Positions 37,401 to 53,000 are shown, counted from the stretch's first letter. The stretch is 64,000 nt of DNA from Nyssa sinensis (GCA_008638375.1 CM018050.1:23796216-23860215), one strand, 5' to 3'. Notes: a model not told the origin generated them from the letters alone. Translations and numbers: made by a program.

Positions 37401-40400
37401 CCATTTTGTTTCCAATTTATGCTAAATAGGATTTTGATTGTTGCCTTTCTTACTACTACTAATAAATTTATCATATACTTTGAATCACTTAATCATCTAT
37501 AAGGCAAACTCTAATTCATACTTAATTATTCTTTGAAATGAATTCACATATGGTAATAGAATGTAACGATAGTAATAAAATCTAGGGTAAGCTTAAGTCT
37601 GGTCCTCCAAACTTGGCAAACCTGAACTCTTGAACAAATGGGGATATTTTGCTCAAATTTCATCCTCTCATTTCCAAGTGGCTTCCTCCACTGAATGATT
37701 CTTCCACAAAGCTTTTACTATTAGAATAACTTTTGTTGCCCAAAACTCATTCTCAATAATCAAATATGTAAATTGGTTTTTCAATATAGCTCAAGTCTTC
37801 TTACACCTTTAATGTTTGATACTCTATCACGTGACTAGGGTTAGGGAAATATTGTCTCAACATAAATATATGACAAACATTATGTATGCTTACTAATTCC
37901 GAAGAAAGAGCAAGACGATATGCTACCGGACCAACTCTTTCCAAAATCTCTAATAAACCGAGGGCTCAACTCTACTTTCTTTCCAAACCATAGTTTCCTT
38001 TTGAGGGAGACACTTTCAAAAACACATAATCTCCAACACTAAATTTCAAGTCTCTTCTTCTAACGTCACCATAACTCTTTTGACGACTCTAAGCAGTTGG
38101 TAGTCGTCGTTAAATCAATTTGACTTTATCAGTGGTTAACTGTACAATCTCAGGACCCAAAAATTTTCTTTCCCCCACTTCTATCCAACAAATAGGGGAT
38201 CTACACTTCCTACCATATAATGCTACTTCATAAGAAGTCATTCCAATGCTTGATTGAAAAATGTTGTTGTGGGAAAATTCAATTAAAGGTAAATGATCTT
38301 CCCAATTACCTTTAAAATCTAGAACACAAGCTTGAAGCATATCTTCCAAAATGTGAATCACTCTTTCAGACTGACCATCTGTTTAAGGATGAAATGCAAT
38401 GCTGAATCCTAGTTTTGGCCTCGTCGCTTTCTATAAACTTTGGCAAAATTTGGACACAAATCTAGAATCTTTGTCTGAAACAATGGATACTACAGTACCA
38501 TAAAGTCATTTCTCTGATATATAACATAATAAGCTTATCCAATGGTTGAGTAATTTTGATGGCAAAAAAATGTGTAGACTTTGTTAATCTATCAACAATA
38601 ATCCACATAGCATCATTACCTAACAATCCTACAACAAAATCCATTGTGATATGCTCCCACTTCCATTCAAGAATGGGGAGAGGCTGAAGCAATCTTGTTG
38701 GTCTCTGATGCTAATTCTTCAATTGCTGACAACGAAGGCAATGAGAAACCAATTCAGCAATATCTCTTTTCATACTTGGGCACTTATAAAGTGCCCATAA
38801 ATCGTGATACATCTTGGTAGTACCCAAATGAACTAAAAACTTGGACTTGTGAGCCTCTTCTAAAATTAGCTTTTTTAATTCTGAAGAATCAGGAACACAA
38901 TTGATCTCTTAATTTTAAAACACTATCAGTTAAAAGTGAACGCCAAAGACATACAAAAAAAGGGCATTTTGAATAAGGTATGGTCATTATGAGTTTCTAG
39001 TAATGCTATTTGGAGTGACAAATGCACATGCAACTTTCATGGATTTGATGAACAGAGTATTTAAGCCATATTTAAACAATTTTTGACATTGATGATATCC
39101 TAATATATTCCAAGAACACTTGAAGACGGTGTTGCAAGCATTAAGAGAAGAAAAACCTATATGCAAAGTTGAAGAAGTGCGAGTTGGTAGTCTATTACAT
39201 TTTTGGGGCATGTTATTCCAAAAGCTGGTATTTTAGTTGATCTACAAAAGATCAAGGATGTAACGAATTGGCCAAGGCCAACTCATGTCCCAGAGGAATG
39301 TAGTTTCACGGGATTAGTCGGTTACTATAGGCAATTTGTCAAATGTTTCTCCAAACTTGTACCATTAACTCAGTTAACTCAAAAGAAATGTGTTTTTGGA
39401 GTGGATTGTGGAAAAGGAAAGGAGTTCCTAAGAATTAAAAGATAGATTAATGACAGCTCTAGTTTTAACTATTCCTTCAAGAACAAGCGATTTTGTGATT
39501 TATAGCGATGCTTCATATATAGATCTCATGTATGTTTTAATGTAAAATGATGAAGTAATTGCTTTTGTATCATGATAATTAAGGCCATATGAATGGAAGT
39601 ATCCTATGTATGACTTGGAGTTGGCAACAGTGATCTTTGCCTTAAAGATTTGGTGACATTTTCTCTATGGTGCAACATGTGAAATCTTCATCAATCATAA
39701 GAGTTTGAAATACTTATTCACACAAAAAGAGTTGAATACGAGGCATAGAAAATGGTTGGAACTCATGAAGGACTACGATTTAAGCATTCAGTATCATCCA
39801 GGCAAAGCCAATGTTGTAGCCAATGCATTAACTAGGAAATCTTCAAGTTGTCTTGCTTATATGATCACACACAGAAGTGTTTTTTGGAAGAACTGGATAG
39901 GATGGAGATAGAGGTAATACCACACAATTCAAAAGTGTGCTCACAAGCCTTACAATTCAAGCTACTATAGTGGAAGAAATAAAGATGGCTCAATAAGAAG
40001 ATGAATTATTAAAGAAAATTTGTGAAGTAAGGCAAGGTCAGAAACCAGAATTTGCTCTGCAAAATGGTGGTTCAAAATTAAGAGATCGATTGCGTGTTCC
40101 TGATTCTTCATAATTAAAGAAGCGAATTTTAGAAGAGGCTCACAATTCCAACTTTTTAGTTCATCCGGGTACTACCAAGATGTATCACAATTTACGGGCA
40201 CTTTATTGGTGGCTAGGTATGAAAAGAGGCATTGTTGAATTTGTTTCCCATTGCTTATGTTGTCAACAATTGAAGACTGAACATCAGAGACCAACAAGAT
40301 CATATCACAATAGGATTGACACAATCTTCAAGAGGTAATGATATCACAATAAGACTACTATAAAGAATGATTATATGATAAATTTATTAGTAAGAAAGGC

Positions 40401-43400
40401 AACAATCAAAATCCTAATAAGGATAAATTCAGAACAAAAATGGTGTTTTAAATAGGATATTAAATTGACTTTGAGTTAAAACAAATTTAATTAGGTTAAG
40501 CCTTATTGTAGGGTTAAGTATAATTAGAACATACTTAACTAACTTAACCTAGTTTGTAATAAGTTATTGAAAGGTTATTGCAATTGTTATATATAAATCA
40601 ATTGTGTTTATTAGCAACCGTAATTCATGATTAGTCAATTAACTCAACTCTAATTAGTTTAATTAGGGTGTTTCAGTTAGATAGGCTTGTACTAATACTT
40701 AGTTATAACTCAAACTCTATAATTAGTCAAATTAATTTCAATTAGGCAAAGGTAAGGAAGACAAATTGTTCACATGGACAAGGGATCTGTGTAGAGAATT
40801 GTCTATATGTGTGTATACAAAAGTAATATACATATGATCCAATGCATATAAAAAGGAATAAAATTCAAATTAGTAAGAGAGGGTGTCGGATTAATAAAAG
40901 CAAGACACCTCAAATTTGTGAAGATGCATAATGTGCCACCTAAATCACCAATAGATACATGTTTGTATCTATTATGTCTTGCAAAATGAGTAATTGAGAC
41001 AAGCAAAGATCTTTCTAAAGGGGCTAGACAAAATTATAAAACAAGAGAGAAAGTAAGAGAGAACAAAAAAGGTAAATCAAGATTAATTGGTGCTGATAAT
41101 ATCTAATATAGGTTAATTATTAAAGAAAAACACTTATCATGTAATAAATTATGATTAAACTTATTAGTCAATCATTAATGGTGCCAAAACAACCCAAACA
41201 CTACTTAGATGATATTTACCATGATTAGATTATCAAAGCAACTCTAAATGTGAAAAATAATGAGGAATGTTGTTAAAGTTTGATTGAAAGTAAGGATACC
41301 TTAGGTAATGAAACGAGATTAATAAAGACAATGAATTAATTGAAAGCAAGCAATGTTACTGCAACATAAAAATTGAAAAATGCAGCTCAAAGAAAAGGGA
41401 ATTAGACTAGATCCTTGAAATTTAACAAAAATACCTTAAATCAAGTTAAATTAAGTGTTGAAACATCAAACACCTAGAAGTTAAAAATGTAGCTCAAACA
41501 AAATAAACTAGAACAATTCAACTGCTTTCCCAAATGTCTAAATGAGTTGTATTTGATATAAATAAACTCTAACAAAAATTAAAAGAGGCTCCAATCGAAT
41601 TAGAATATGAAGGAATTTAACGAAATCCGACATTATGTTATTAGAGTCATAATGAGACAAGCCTAATTAAATAGTATTACATTATGTTCAAATATAGTTC
41701 CAATGTGAAATATGTGTGTGTAGGGTTCCTTAGGAAGAGAAAAAGAATAAAAGAGTGCTTAAGAGCTCAATGTGAGTAATCCAGTTCCCTGAAATGGTGA
41801 TTTGACTATAATATTGTGAAGCATACTATTTTATGTTTTAGCAAGCAAACTATATTGTTATATTCTCAAATTATGGAATTGCAAGTACGTTTGACAAATA
41901 GATTTAAAAATCAATGGATAATCATATGCTTTAGAATGTGTTTCTATTAGATGACTTTATATGGACCCATTTTTGTTATGTCCTTGCCAAGAAACCTATA
42001 CTGATAAGCCTGCAAGTAGGTCAGAAAAGTCTTTTGTGTCACTATAAGTGACTGTCATTATATATGACATTCCATTCTGAATCCGTGTCAATGCAAGCTC
42101 TTTCGTTCCAACCGTAGTAATAAGTATGCTATATTATATTTGAATTATTTGTTATAAACTTTGTTAAGCTTTTCAACTATTCAAATGTTTTAATAACAAT
42201 TATGTCTTCTAAAATGCATTTGAAATGTTTTAGTTATGCATGATGTCCATGATATATTAAAGCCGTTTTCGGTATGAAAACCACAAGAAGGTACTGGTAT
42301 TATTCACTAAGCTTTGTTAGCTCAACCCATTTTCTCAACCAACTTTTCACGTGATGAAGCTTAAGATGGGTAAGGAACATAAGGAAGAAGATTTTGTAAA
42401 TATGTACAACAGGATTTTATAAATATCACTTTTGAGCATGTGTAGGCTTCTATATATATACAATGGTCATTTTGTGTGTTGGCCAACTATAAATGTAAAT
42501 AACTTCGTAATAAGTTTTGCAATGTGGGTTCCGATATTAATCTTAGATTTTGCTCTGATCGAATATAATTGGTATGAGTTTGATAGAAACTTGACAAGTT
42601 AAATAGGTTACACTTCTACGATACTAATAAACTATTCATTATACTGCAATTCTACAGGCCATTCGATTCTATCTGAGGCCTTGGTGCCGTTCACAGACCA
42701 TAACTTCATCCCACATGGGGTATGGGTCATGACACTTAGGATGAATCATCCTTAATTCATCCATATAAGTGTGCAACTACCCAATTACCACAAATTTGGC
42801 TAACTTAAGCATCAAAGGTGTTGATCGGCACCACACCAGTGTCCTCCAATAACTCATTTTCTTCTTGCAAGGATCTCATTTTGACTGTATCAACATGTAA
42901 GAAGAGACATTTCCTCTAAAAAAGAGTCCATCATGAACTCTTAAAATAAAATCAAATGTGCTCCTTGTATTTTTTTTTTTCTTTTTGATAAGTAAATTAC
43001 ACACACTTTGTCCAACCAAGCTAGAGCTTCTTGGTAAATATGCTCCTTGTATTTTTTATTTCCAAATTTACTCTACCAATTTATTATAACTATCTTCATT
43101 TTTTTTTTTTTTTTAGTTAGTTCAAACCCGTCACTTATTTCTTTCAAGAATTCTCCTAATCTTGAACTTGATGATATGCTAGTGAATTGCCATCCACAAG
43201 AAATGTACGACATACCAAAAGCACTTGTGCTAGGTTTCATGCTTCACAAATTATTAGTTTACCGCAAGCCTAGTGGAGCCTGAAGTCAAATGCCAAGTAG
43301 ATAATATACTTTGCAGGGGCCACATTAAGTGAGGGCTAAATCCCTCTGTAATACTAAAAATGATTGCCCGAAGAGAGTGTCCACAGACAGCAGTGCAATC

Positions 43401-46400
43401 AACAAGCCAATTTCATTAATTCACATTGGGCATGTAGATGTGGGCAAGGGAAGCAAAGAATTATTAAGAAAAATTAATTTAAAAAAAATGCACAAGGCTA
43501 AATTATAAAAACACCATTCTTTTAGTTCAGCCTTTGAGCTGCATCGGGCTGAGTTGACCTTATCCATAGCTCAACTCAACATAGTCTTATTCATAGTAGG
43601 CCCAAAATTAATTTCAGGCCATAATGTTGACTAAGCTCAGCTTTGGGCGAGCTAGGCTACAGGCCATAATTTTGACTGGTAGGTCATACATTGCAGGATT
43701 AAAAACTGTATATATTAATCCTTAAATATCAAAATAAATTAAGCAAGTTTGGATATTGTGAACCATAGATTAGTTGTGGTTACAAGAAATTGCAAATTTG
43801 TTTTTGTTATCTCAAAAGATAAACAAAAAGTTTTCGAAAAGTCTGGTTCTATCGATCAACATACACAGGACTTCCTTCAAAGGAATTCCTTTAGAATGGG
43901 GTTGATTGTATACAATCGTAGTGAAGGGTGTGCTTCTTTTATGATCTCTTGGCTGAAGAAATTCTCCAAAGAACACTCATGAGGTGGATTGTCTATTTGT
44001 TCCTTCTTTCTTGATTGCCAGATTCGTCTAAGCCCAATCCTTGGAAGCCATGGCCGGTTGCTAAGCATGCTTCCAATCAGACCTGCTTATGATTGTAGGG
44101 GGTTTTGATGTAGGATGACTGTGGTAGTTCCCCTCTTTCCCTTCTCCCAATCATCTCAACTGGATTAACAGGTCAGATCGGATAGGATAGCAAATAAAAT
44201 CTTATGGGATATTACATATCCTATAGTGTTTGGAACGTGCCTGGATAAAAGGTCCAGATATGTTGTCATATTTTAATTCTTTAGATAAGTACCAAATAAA
44301 AGTCTTCCAATATTATTTTTTCATAAAATAATAAAGTTTTTTAAATTTGTATTCTTATATAACATTTTTTTCAATATCAGAAAAAAAAAAAAATTTTCAA
44401 ATATATGTAAAAAAAAATTCAAAAGAAGAATAAAGCTACAAAGAATAATATATATGTGATTATATATGGAGAGAGAGAGAGAGAGAGGGAGAGAGGATAT
44501 TGTTAAACAAATTTAATAAGTTTTTGTGTACAAATATTAATAAAAAAGATAACGGGTATATGCAAGAATATAAAAAATGGTCAATGCATTTGAAATTTAT
44601 TGTGATAGCCAATGGTTGTTATGAGTAGTGATGATGATGGGGTAATTAAGGAAATGTCAACATGCGACGGCAATAGTGATGGTTTCTTTCTCTCTTATTT
44701 TTCTCGTCGTAAGAAAATAAGCAATGATTTTTTAAAATTTTAATTCTAATCCCATTAAGGGTGGGATAAAATAATAACACCAGGGTGGTGGGGTAATTTT
44801 ATCCCATGCGAATGGGGTAAAATTATATCTAATGCCATCCTAAATGAATAACCAAATATTGGATAGGATATAACTTATCTTATCCCACCCTTTCATCCCG
44901 CCAGACAAACATGGCATCAGTACTCTGTCTAATCTGTTTGGGAGTGCCTTATTTTGGATGGGCTGCAGGTCAGGTTCCATCAGATAGGTTTTGGGTATGG
45001 CAAGGTTTGGTTAATGGAGAAATATTTGGTACTCCTAAGCTACGAGGAGAAAGTTGCTCTCGGGGATGGCTCTACTTTTTATCCCAAGTTGACGTGTGGT
45101 TGGATACGACGACATTGATTTTGTTGTGGTGCTTTCGAATAGTAGATGCTACCAATTGAGGGATAATTGTAAGGTATGGTTTGGGATGGCTGCATATAAG
45201 GGATTTGATCCAAGTGGGTTCCTCAGGGCTCCAGTAATAGTCTAAGAAGCATGGATACGAACACGGATATGACACGACACGGATACGCAGACACGTAATT
45301 TCTTAAAAAAGTAGAACACTGACACGTCAGGAACACGTTCAATATATATAAATTTTTTATATGACCATATAATAAAAACCTAATATTATTTCAATTAAAA
45401 TTGGTATAAAAACACAAATTAAAAAAAATGTTATTAAGATATTAATATAACAAAGCCATTAAATAAAAATTTAAGAACTTCTTCATTTAATTATTAATAT
45501 CCATGATTCAAGTTCCAAAATAAATTTACTTACTATTACATAGAACATATATATGTATATATATATATATAACTAAAAAAAAGAACTAAAGAGAATAGGA
45601 GAATAAGAGGAGTGAGAGTTGCTTGGAAAATGGCGCCCACGTGCCTTTCGTGGTGTTTATGGAAAGAAAGAAATAGAAGAATTTTTAAAGGGGTAGAAAC
45701 TTCCCCTTGGCAGTTTAAAGAAATTTTTTCGAAAACCATTTTTTCTTTTGGATTAAGGAAGAATACCCTATGTATTTAGATAGGCTTATGGATTTTTTGA
45801 GGGGTCTTAGGCTTTAATTGATGTAGCCAGGCCTTTTTATTGTTCTTGGGGGGTGCCTTTCTCAGGCCCCTATTCCATACATCAATATATCTATTTCACT
45901 TTTACCAATCAAAAAAAAAAAAGGAGAATAAGAGGAAAAAATCCAGAAGAAGAAAAAACATAATAAGTGTCCCAAAGGACCCAAATGTGTCTAGAATTCA
46001 GAAAAAAATAAAATAAAATTGAACACTCTTTTTTGCGTGTTTGACACGTCTCCAGGAAGTGTTCTAGAGTGTCAATGTCCGACGCGTGTCCGTCACGGAC
46101 ACATTGACAAAAATAGAGTATCCGTGCTTCATAGGTCATAGTTTCTCTTGGGGGTTGGTTTTTTTACTTCCGATTGCTAGTGGTTACCTGCTGATTTTGC
46201 TTGAAGCCATGGATGGTCGATACTCTTTGGGTGTGCTTCAGGTCGGACCAGGACATGGTTGTACAAGGTTTGGTGTGGATGACGCTGGTGGACAGGTGCG
46301 ATTGTGTTTCTTGGGTTCTGTTTTGAGGCTCGAACATTAAATCTTTGTCTTCATTGGTCTGATTGTCCTTCCCTGTTGGGTGAAGGATTACAGGCTTGCA

Positions 46401-49100
46401 TTCAATGCTCAATGGATTATGTCTCCAACAGCATTCAGGTTTAGAGGATGACGCTTCTCTTACACTTGCAGTTTGTGCAGCTGTGGTGGTTTTTGATGTG
46501 TTCCCCATGTGACATGGTCATTCTAAGAAGCAGAGAAGCAGATAGTGGTGTTCGGAGTTATCCTTGGTTGGTGTGGTGGCCTGTATTGCAGTCAGTTGGT
46601 GAATGGCATGTTCTGAGGCTGCTTAATGTTTAGATGATGGCTCTCTGTGAGTTTTGTTTTCCCTTGGTTATTTGGGTTGAGTTTTGTTGTCCATAGATCA
46701 TGGTAAACTTTTTTCAAGCTTAGAAATTATATTATCTTAAATTAAGCTAAGAAATATCTGCAAAGCAAGTAAGATATTATAACCTCAACTATGAAACAAT
46801 TGCACATCTAAAATGATGTTACCTTTGTCATGGTATTTATGCCCGCCTTTGAAGACGCATATGCAACACCTCCAGGTAATTGCCCCCGGTTAAGACCAGC
46901 AATAGAAGATATATTGATAATTGATCCTTTGATGTTAGCATCACGCATGCGTATACAGACATACTTTGACACCAACCATGAACCTGTTAAGTTTGTTCTA
47001 ACAATATTATTCCATTCCTCCTCTGACAAATCCAATGGAGTATGCACACCACCTGAGATACAAAACACAAACCTTAACATATGCTTGTGTAGTGAGTCAA
47101 AATTTCAATTGTCCAATGAACAATAATTAATTTTCTTTTTTTTTTTTTTTTGATAAGTAAAATTTCATTAGAAAGTGCAAGGGGGGGGTGCACCCAAGTA
47201 CAAAAAACATATATAGAACTAAGGATCAATACACATGGATTGAAAAAAGGACAAAAAACTATTTGAAGGCACGGATTGACCTCCCAATAACCAAAAGAAG
47301 AGAGATCTCAAAACGGAATCTTTTACAACCCACAATGGAGCTTCAACTCCTTCAAAAACCGTATTATTTCTCTCCCTCCAAATGCTCCACCAAATGCAAA
47401 AAGGGTCATATCTCATGCCTTCCTAATCCTCCTAGAAGGACTTTCCCTCCAAGAAGAAAGAACATCCGATGTCGAGCGAGGCATAACAATAAAATACCAA
47501 ATAATCCGATCAAAAGACTCCAAGTAACCCAAGAAAACTGACAATGAATAAGGAGATGCTTTACCATCTCCTCCTAGCACTTGCAAAGGCAACAATGGTT
47601 GACCAAAATTTAACCTATTCTTTTTAAATTATCCAAAGTAAGAGTTCTCCCTCCCCCAAGTTGCAGTCCAGGCAAAAAAGGCTATTTCTAAAGGAACTTT
47701 TGATCTCTAAATAGTGCAATTTTGGCACTTAGACTTGAAAGTCACAATCTAATTGTTAAAAAAAAAAAAGGTGAAAGAAAAATCATGTATTTCCTTAAAA
47801 TCTCTTCCAGAAAAATGTTTCAAATAAAGCAAAACTAATAATAGTTTTTTCTCATTTTTTTTAAAAAACTAGCCTCCATAAATATATATATATATATATA
47901 TTCTTTTAAAGAAAACTAGTCAAATAAAATATCCTTTCAAGGTTTTAGAGGAGTAGGAGATTTTACGTTCTTTCCTTTCAGATTATCACAGAGCAAGAAT
48001 CTTTATCAAGCTGAGAAGAGGTTTTTATCTCTTTAGTTTTAGTGTACTTAAATTTGTTGGATTTATTCAGAAACACTACTGGAGCACTAATCTTAGAATC
48101 TTCGACCCTAGAACTGCTCTCATTACTAGTGTTTGATTTCCTAACCCACACCATCTTAGGTTTCAGCTTCTCAGTTTGCTCAATCCTCGCTTTCCTCAAA
48201 GTAGATCCAAAACTAGCATTCCTTATGCTACATTGTCTAGTTTCATTCCTAGCAAGACCTAAAGTTTCAATTTTGTCACTTAATTTATTAAATTGATTAA
48301 GAAGATATTCTTTTTGAGAATTTGAATTCTTCTTATTATTTTGGAATTTAGGACTCCTAAGCTTATGACAATTAGGTCTAATGTGTCCTATTCCACAATG
48401 ATGACAAATAGGAAGGAACTTTCTTTATGGTTTCCACCTTGAAAACAATAAAATCTTATATGGCCATTGACACCACAATGTGACAAGTAGGCATAACTTT
48501 TTTATCTTGAGTAGGATTATTAGATTTCTTTGAGCTAGACTCAACATTCTTATGACTACTATTATTCTTGACTTTCTTAGGTTATAGTAGGGTATTTTCT
48601 TTTGATGTATTTTCTTTTTCAACATACCCTAAAACTGTTTTGTCACTAGTAGCCTAGAGTTTTCAAGTATCTCATCTAATTTTCTGATTCCTTTATTCAA
48701 TTTTTGAACAGTTTCTTGAGTTTTTTGTAAATCAATTTGAGTGGTATTTAACTTATCCTTTATTGAGTTAAATTACACTGACCTCTCCTAGAGTTTAGTG
48801 AAAATACACATAGACCCCTGTGGTTTGAGAAATTACACTGAACACCCCTGTAAGAGTTTTCTCGGAACGTAAACCAAACGGAAGTAATTAAATGTCTCTT
48901 TTACCCTTCAATTGTTTAATATTATTAAATTACAAAAGTTGTTTTTCCTGTTTTCTGTCAAACAATCAACATAAATAAAAAGTCATTTTTGTCCTCTATT
49001 ATGGTTCATACTTTTTTCTCTCTATGATGTCTCTTCTTCGTATTTTTTTTTTCACATTTTTTTCACAGTAAAAAAAACCTTAAATCTACATAGGATATAT

Positions 49101-49146
<46 letters not shown>

Positions 49147-49973
49147 CATTATAGACAAAATTAGTGAAGAAATCGCCCAAATCTTTACCCACACTAAACA
49201 TTTTAATCACCCAAATCAAAATCATTGGCAAAAAAACCTTTGATGTCTTGGTATATATGTGTGTGGTTTGCACATATCAAATCAAACTCAACAAAAAAAA
49301 AAAAAAAAGAGCCACAAATTGTAACATCCCGACCTAATTACTATATAATTAGAGATGCTTAGTAAGCTTTAAAAGAACATTAGTGTACAATTAGACCATG
49401 ACAATAATGTCGCAATAATAATTCTTGTGAGAATTAAAATAGAAGAAATTGATATGAAAAATGACGACGAAATTTATAAAGAAAATACATAAATGTTAAG
49501 GCTAAAAGTTTAAACAAGTATCATAACTAATCATGTTAATTAATTTAACTATATAAAAGAGAAACCTTCATGAACTTAAAATGCATCAAGTAATTAAGAA
49601 ATATACAAATTAGGAGTATTAAATATTAAATAAAAGTATAGAATCCCCCATCAACACAACAAAAAGAAGAAAAAGAGTAGAAAATGGAGTTGCCAAGTCT
49701 TGAAACCAAGACTAAGAGCTGTCAAAAAATTACCAGTGGGCTACTAGCACTTTTATGCTACGACTTCCATAAGAAATGTATATAAAGAGAAGCTTGTAGG
49801 AAAATGTCATACAAAAGTGAAGTGTCACGACCTTAGTGGACCACACCATCATCCAATAAGATTTCATGCAAAATCCTCATGATGTGCATTCAGAGCTTGA
49901 GTGTACCCTTGAACAATCAGACCCGTGTGTGTGCATGTGCTGTATATTTCATAACCCTCTTGCGTGTTTTGGC

Positions 49974-50010
<37 letters not shown>

Positions 50011-53000
50011 AGAAGAAGAAGGATAGAAGAAGGGGAGGAGATCCAAATCTGCAAGCATGACTATCAAAAGTGAGAAAAGATGAGAGGTTAAAGGACCACA
50101 GCAACCCGAAAGAGAGAGAAACCTGTAGAGAGAGGGAGTAACCGAAGAGAGAAAATTGAGTTGAGGCTCAAAACAGGTAACAGGTATGGTTTCAACTACT
50201 TTTAGTCTCAGTCAATTTTTGTGTTTATTTTGATAGAATAAGACGTTTAAAATGGGCCCAAAGAGGCCTGGAACTCATGCATGCAAAGAGAACCGCCATT
50301 GTTGGACCTCAGAAATTGGGTCTAAACAAACTTAAACCAAACCGTGTTTTGGGAACGGGGATCAAAACTAGATGAGAAATAGGTTACAATGCAACAAAAA
50401 CTGAGACATTTGGCTCAGAAATGAGCATTTTATAAGAGGTTGCAAGTTTAGGGGATAATCGGTCCACCCAAAAGAACTGAGACTAAATCAATTTTTGAGG
50501 CCCTAGGCATGTAGAAACTTCCTCAACGATCACAATGGTCCCAGAACGATAAAAAATCGTGATGAAACGAATGAGAAACAATGAGAATTCAAGCTTGCCA
50601 AAAAATTGGGGTGAACGGAATCTGGCCGTTTAACCGAGAATTGTTGGACCAAATGAACCTTAAATTGATCCTAAAAGAGTTTAGAATGATTTAGAATCAA
50701 GAAGTGGCTCAAAAACCAAACGAAAAATGGGTTTTTAAAACTAGAAATTTTCCAATTTCCGGCACTGTCGCCGGAAACCTAAGAAGCACGGATACGAACA
50801 TGGGACATGAATACGACACGACACAGACACCGACAAGCAGACACGTTATTTCTCAAAAAAGTAAGACATGGACACGTTAGGAACACATTGAATATATATA
50901 AATATTTTATATTTTTATATGACCATATAATAAAAAGCTAATGTTATTTTAATTAAAATTGACATAAAAATACATAAATTTAAAAAATATTATTAAGATA
51001 TTAAAATAACAAAGTCATTTAATAAAAAATAAAGAACTTCTTCATTTTATCATCAACCTTCATGATTCAAGTGTTCGGACACGTGTTCGGGAAGTGTCCG
51101 AGAATGTCGGTATCCAACACTTGTCCAACACGGACACGTGAGCCAAAATAGAGTGTCTGTGCTTCATAGCCGGAGACGATAACCAGCGATTCACCAGAGA
51201 AGAAGGTTACTCGAATCTGGTTAAACAGGTCTTCGGTCACGAGGTTCGGGTCGGAACCCGCCCAAGCATAGTAACGGGTAACCAAAACTATGCCGTTTTG
51301 AGCATTTGATTTAAATGTTTTAAGTGGATTTGGACTGTTTGGCAACACGAATAAGCCCCTAATTTGATAAATCGGTCAGGCATGGGATATCCTATCCCTA
51401 GTTTGGCTCCTTGTCCGCTGTTTGGCAAAACAAAAATCAGAAAAATAATGGGAGTTGCAGCTCCCCAAGTTTGAACCGTGAGCCTCCCACACGTGGGAGA
51501 ATTAAAATGTCACGCGTGTGCCACTGTGGCACTTGTGTAATAATAATAATAATATATATACATATTATTAAATTATGATAAATGCTCTGTTCCCGAATAA
51601 AATGAAAAATGAGTGTATTCTAACTTTCTGCGACATTCTGGACCCAATGGCGAAGCCCGTTTTACAAAAATGGAATCTCGAAAATTAAGACATGTCAAAT
51701 ATAATAATTATAAAAATGCCCCTAAGCTTAATATAAACTATAGATATGCAAATTAAGATCCAGAAAAGCCTAAACCAATTATATTCGACACTCCAGACCT
51801 AACAATGACGTCTTTTAAGGAAAATAAGACTCGGTAACAAACTGAAAAATGACCAATACGTTCTTAAGACTTAATGAAGCTACCAAAAGAGTGTAATGAG
51901 ACTAGAAAAAGCTTTAAGTCAACAATTAAATTACGTGACACTTTAAGCAAGTGCTTAATAAGATCTTGAATTGTGTTATAGGGACCTTCGACTAAGGAAA
52001 GGATTTTGGCATAAGACTTTTGGACTTCAGGTGAGTATTTCATGCCACGTTTAAGGCGAATTTTATTATAAACATAAATATTGAATTCCTTTATAACTTT
52101 GATAATAGACGTCTTTCACTTAATATCGTTTCGAATGACTTATCAATATATATATTGTCATTTCCTTTATAACCTTTGATAACAGATACATTGTACCTAA
52201 TATATGTTTTGAATAATTCATCGATATCTATATTTTTTTTCTTTATTATTCAAGAAAATGTTTCATAAGATACTCAAAATGCTATACGGTTTCTTATCGA
52301 TCTTTGAATTATTTTGACTAAATACTAAATATAGGACTCTTATTTGGATAACTGAGCTTGTTATTGATGATTATTGATTTTAGATATGATTTTGATGTTT
52401 TGAATAAACCAATCTTATATGTATAGTCATTATCGAATAGATTGTGACTTTATCTTTGCTGACCATAGAAGAGGAATTTATTGGCTTGAATCCTTAGAAA
52501 TATCAAATATGAACAATGATTGAACTTTGAACCATCGAACTAAGAATTATTGAATTATGAAATTATTTATCGAACTATGACATTGGACTATGATTAAGAT
52601 TGAACTAAGATATTGATTATTGAACTATGACTAAGATTGAACTATGACTATTGTTATCGAACTATGATTTTGAACTATGATATTGACTATTGAACTATGA
52701 CTATTATTATCGAACCATGATTTTGAACTATGACTAAGACTGAAGTCACTGAACTATGATATTGACTATTTAACTATGACTATTGTTATCGAACTATGTT
52801 ATTGAACTATAACTATAATTGAACTACGATATTGATTATTGAACTATGACTATGATTGAATTATGATATTAATTATTGAATTACGACTATGATTGAACTA
52901 AAAACTATTGAAAATGAATTTATTATTATTCGTTGAACTCTTATGTTTTGATATGACGTATTCTAATTCTAAATGAATATAGACATTTCAGTATAGAACT

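Noticed and set aside
44911..45159. 82-codon plus-strand frame starting [15 protein letters not shown]
   Set aside because: Looks like a signal peptide at first, but there is no domain, no conserved neighbour and no splice support; a MITE lies just downstream.
46830..47126. 98-codon plus-strand open frame
   Set aside because: Antisense of SDR exon 2.
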